Virus record (IMG/VR): IMGVR_UViG_3300027859_000070
Location: 1 to 26,318 of that record
DNA: 26,318 bases
DNA from: a virus
Reading direction: 5' to 3' (one strand)
Shown here: positions 25,140 through 26,318 of the stretch, piece by piece
Position numbering within the stretch: position 1 is the first letter of the stretch
Layout of the letters: every line of letters begins with the position of its first letter
Made by a program: the position numbers and the translations under genes
Notes under the pieces: generated by a model
Told to the model about the DNA's origin: nothing
The model's database searches: none
Seen by the model: the letters and a program-made list of their open reading frames with translations, nothing else

Positions 25140-25515
25140 AAACATTACCTTCGATTCAGATTCAGGAGTTCCCTACGGATTAAATCTAACGATTTACGGT
25201 GGTTCTGATTTTTCTGCAAATTTTAATGTTTTAGATACATCAAACGCTGCATTTAATTTGACAGATTACACTGGGTCTGCAGCTATTTCAAAAAGTGTTG
25301 CAGTGGGAGCAACACTTGGAATTACTACAGAGTTTACAGTAGGATTTACAAGTGCATTTGACGGTAAGATGTCAATATCTCTTGGAAGAACAGACACTAG
25401 GAGTTTGGTTGAAGGTAGATATATGTACGATATTTTAGTAAGTTCTGGAACTACGGTCTACAGTTTAGTAAACGGGAACGTTTATGTTTATAATCCCGTA
25501 TCTTCAGCACCCTAA
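25129..25515 (+). CDS. Beta-rich hypothetical, probable virion protein, 128 aa
   Basis: No named family is recognised. The protein is rich in alternating hydrophobic and polar strands (LNLTIYGGSDFSANFNVLD, FDGKMSISLGRTDTRSL, VEGRYMYDILVSSGTTVYSL, VNGNVYVYNPV), consistent with a single immunoglobulin-like or jelly-roll beta-sandwich. Similar compact beta domains occur in phage tail accessory proteins. It carries no cysteines, membrane segment or signal peptide. The ATG at 25129 is preceded by TAGGG at 25117-25121, 7 bases away, and overlaps the end of the previous gene by 11 bases. It is the last of three tightly packed small genes before gp13. A structural role is inferred from composition and position. 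Confidence 0.75.
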   Translation: MATKNITFDSDSGVPYGLNLTIYGGSDFSANFNVLDTSNAAFNLTDYTGSAAISKSVAVGATLGITTEFTVGFTSAFDGKMSISLGRTDTRSLVEGRYMYDILVSSGTTVYSLVNGNVYVYNPVSSAP

Positions 25516-25541
25516 ATACAGTTAGGAAACTTGTGGAATAA

Positions 25542-26318
25542 ATGGCACAACCAGCAAGTAGATCAGATTTAATCAATTATTGTAAAAGGCAACTTGGGGC
25601 TCCTGTCCTTGAGATTAACGTTGCTGATGAACAAGTTGATGATCTTGTAGATGATGCTTTACAATATTTTAATGAAAGACATTTTGATGGAGTAGGTCAG
25701 GTATATTTAAAATATAAAATTACTCAAGCAGATATTGACAGAGGAAAAGGAACAGACTCTGTTGGTATTGTTACTACCACCGCTACAACGTCTATTAATG
25801 GTGCATCAGCATCATTCCAATTTGAAGAAAATAGTAACTATCTTCAAGTTCCACCAGAGATTCTTGGAATAACAAAGATTTTTAAATTTGATGGATCTAA
25901 TACTGTCACTAATAATATGTTTAGTGTTAAATATCAATTATTTTTAAATGATATTTATTATTTTGGGTCAACAGAAATATTGACATACGCAATGACAAGA
26001 AGATATCTTGAAGATATGGATTTTCTTCTTACTACAGAAAAACAAATTAGATTTAATCAAAGACAAGATAGACTTTATCTGGATCTTGATTGGGGATCTG
26101 TTAGTCTTAATGATTATCTTGTCATAGATTGCACTAGACTTTTAAATCCAAACGATTTTACTAGAGTATATAATGACTCTTTCCTAAAGAGATACCTTAC
26201 GGCTCTTATAAAAAGGCAGTGGGGTCAAAATTTAATTAAATTTCAAGGTGTTAAATTGCCCGGTGGAATTGAATTAAATGGAAGACAAATTTATGACGAT
26301 GCTGAAAAAGATTTGGAA
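25542..26318 (+). CDS. 13: Neck protein gp13 (head completion), 3' end cut off
   Basis: The frame is open from the ATG at 25542 to the right edge, giving 259 residues without a stop. T4 gp13 is 309 aa, so roughly the last 50 residues are probably missing. gp13 and gp14 form the neck that seals the packaged head and receives the tail. The N-terminus fits the family: SDLINYCKRQLGAPVLEINV (8-27), then DEQVDDLVDDALQYFNERHF (30-49) and DG, as in LGAPIINVELTEDQI and EYHFDG of T4 gp13. Later segments include LQVPPEILGITKIFKF, RFNQRQDRLYLDLDWG and LKRYLTALIKRQWGQNLIKF. GTGGA at 25533-25537 is a modest ribosome site. In T4 gene 13 follows genes 9-12 and wac, which agrees with its place here. Confidence 0.9.
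   Translation, partial: MAQPASRSDLINYCKRQLGAPVLEINVADEQVDDLVDDALQYFNERHFDGVGQVYLKYKITQADIDRGKGTDSVGIVTTTATTSINGASASFQFEENSNYLQVPPEILGITKIFKFDGSNTVTNNMFSVKYQLFLNDIYYFGSTEILTYAMTRRYLEDMDFLLTTEKQIRFNQRQDRLYLDLDWGSVSLNDYLVIDCTRLLNPNDFTRVYNDSFLKRYLTALIKRQWGQNLIKFQGVKLPGGIELNGRQIYDDAEKDLE

Noticed and set aside
25511-25518. CCTAAATA as a late promoter for gp13
   Set aside because: It has a mismatch in the core and overlaps the stop of the preceding gene. It is suggestive only by position, so not listed as a feature.
1-26318. Defence system, tRNA, integrase or insertion sequence
   Set aside because: No cloverleaf-like sequence, transposase or integrase motifs, or terminal inverted repeats were seen. 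All supported genes fit a virion structural cluster.

Overview
This AT-rich window is part of the virion-structure cluster of a T4-like contractile-tailed phage. The protein families point to a cyanophage of the kind that infects marine Synechococcus or Prochlorococcus. The support is a run of genes in T4 order on one strand: gp25, gp6, gp7, gp8, then gp13 at the right edge. The proteins between them are typical of marine cyanophages: a DUF4815 protein, a giant gp7-like protein full of beta-repeats, and several small conserved hypotheticals. The host assignment is inferred, because no photosynthesis or other host-derived gene is present.

Layout. Bases 1-94 hold a rho-independent terminator-like hairpin and a near-match to a T4-type late promoter. 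Next come a 227-aa protein of unknown function (95-778) and an overlapping 53-aa protein (765-926). The baseplate wedge genes follow: gp25 (954-1355, GTG start), gp6 (1359-3452, with an unusual Ser/Thr/Gly tail), a 4044-aa gp7-like protein (3488-15622) and gp8 (15654-17207). A 2509-aa DUF4815 protein (17214-24743) occupies the place of T4 genes 9-12. Three small overlapping genes (24743-25515) lead to the neck protein gp13 (25542 to the right edge, cut off). Every supported gene is on the + strand. Spacers are at most about 35 bases inside the cluster, and no gene-free stretch exceeds 300 bases.

How the genes work together. In T4, gp25, gp6, gp53, gp7, gp8 and gp10 build the baseplate wedges, six of which surround the central hub. 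gp9, gp11 and gp12 attach fibres and pins, and gp13 belongs to the neck that closes the filled head. Here gp7 and the DUF4815 protein together take up about 19.7 kb, so most of the window encodes two very large and probably surface-exposed baseplate proteins.

The most interesting content is inside these two proteins. Two segments that are close together in the C-terminal part of T4 gp7 appear about 2,100 residues apart in the giant protein. The intervening stretch holds a YHYH-like domain and many copies of several beta-rich modules. Some of the same modules recur in gp8 and in the DUF4815 protein. I found no defence system, CRISPR, tRNA or mobile element.
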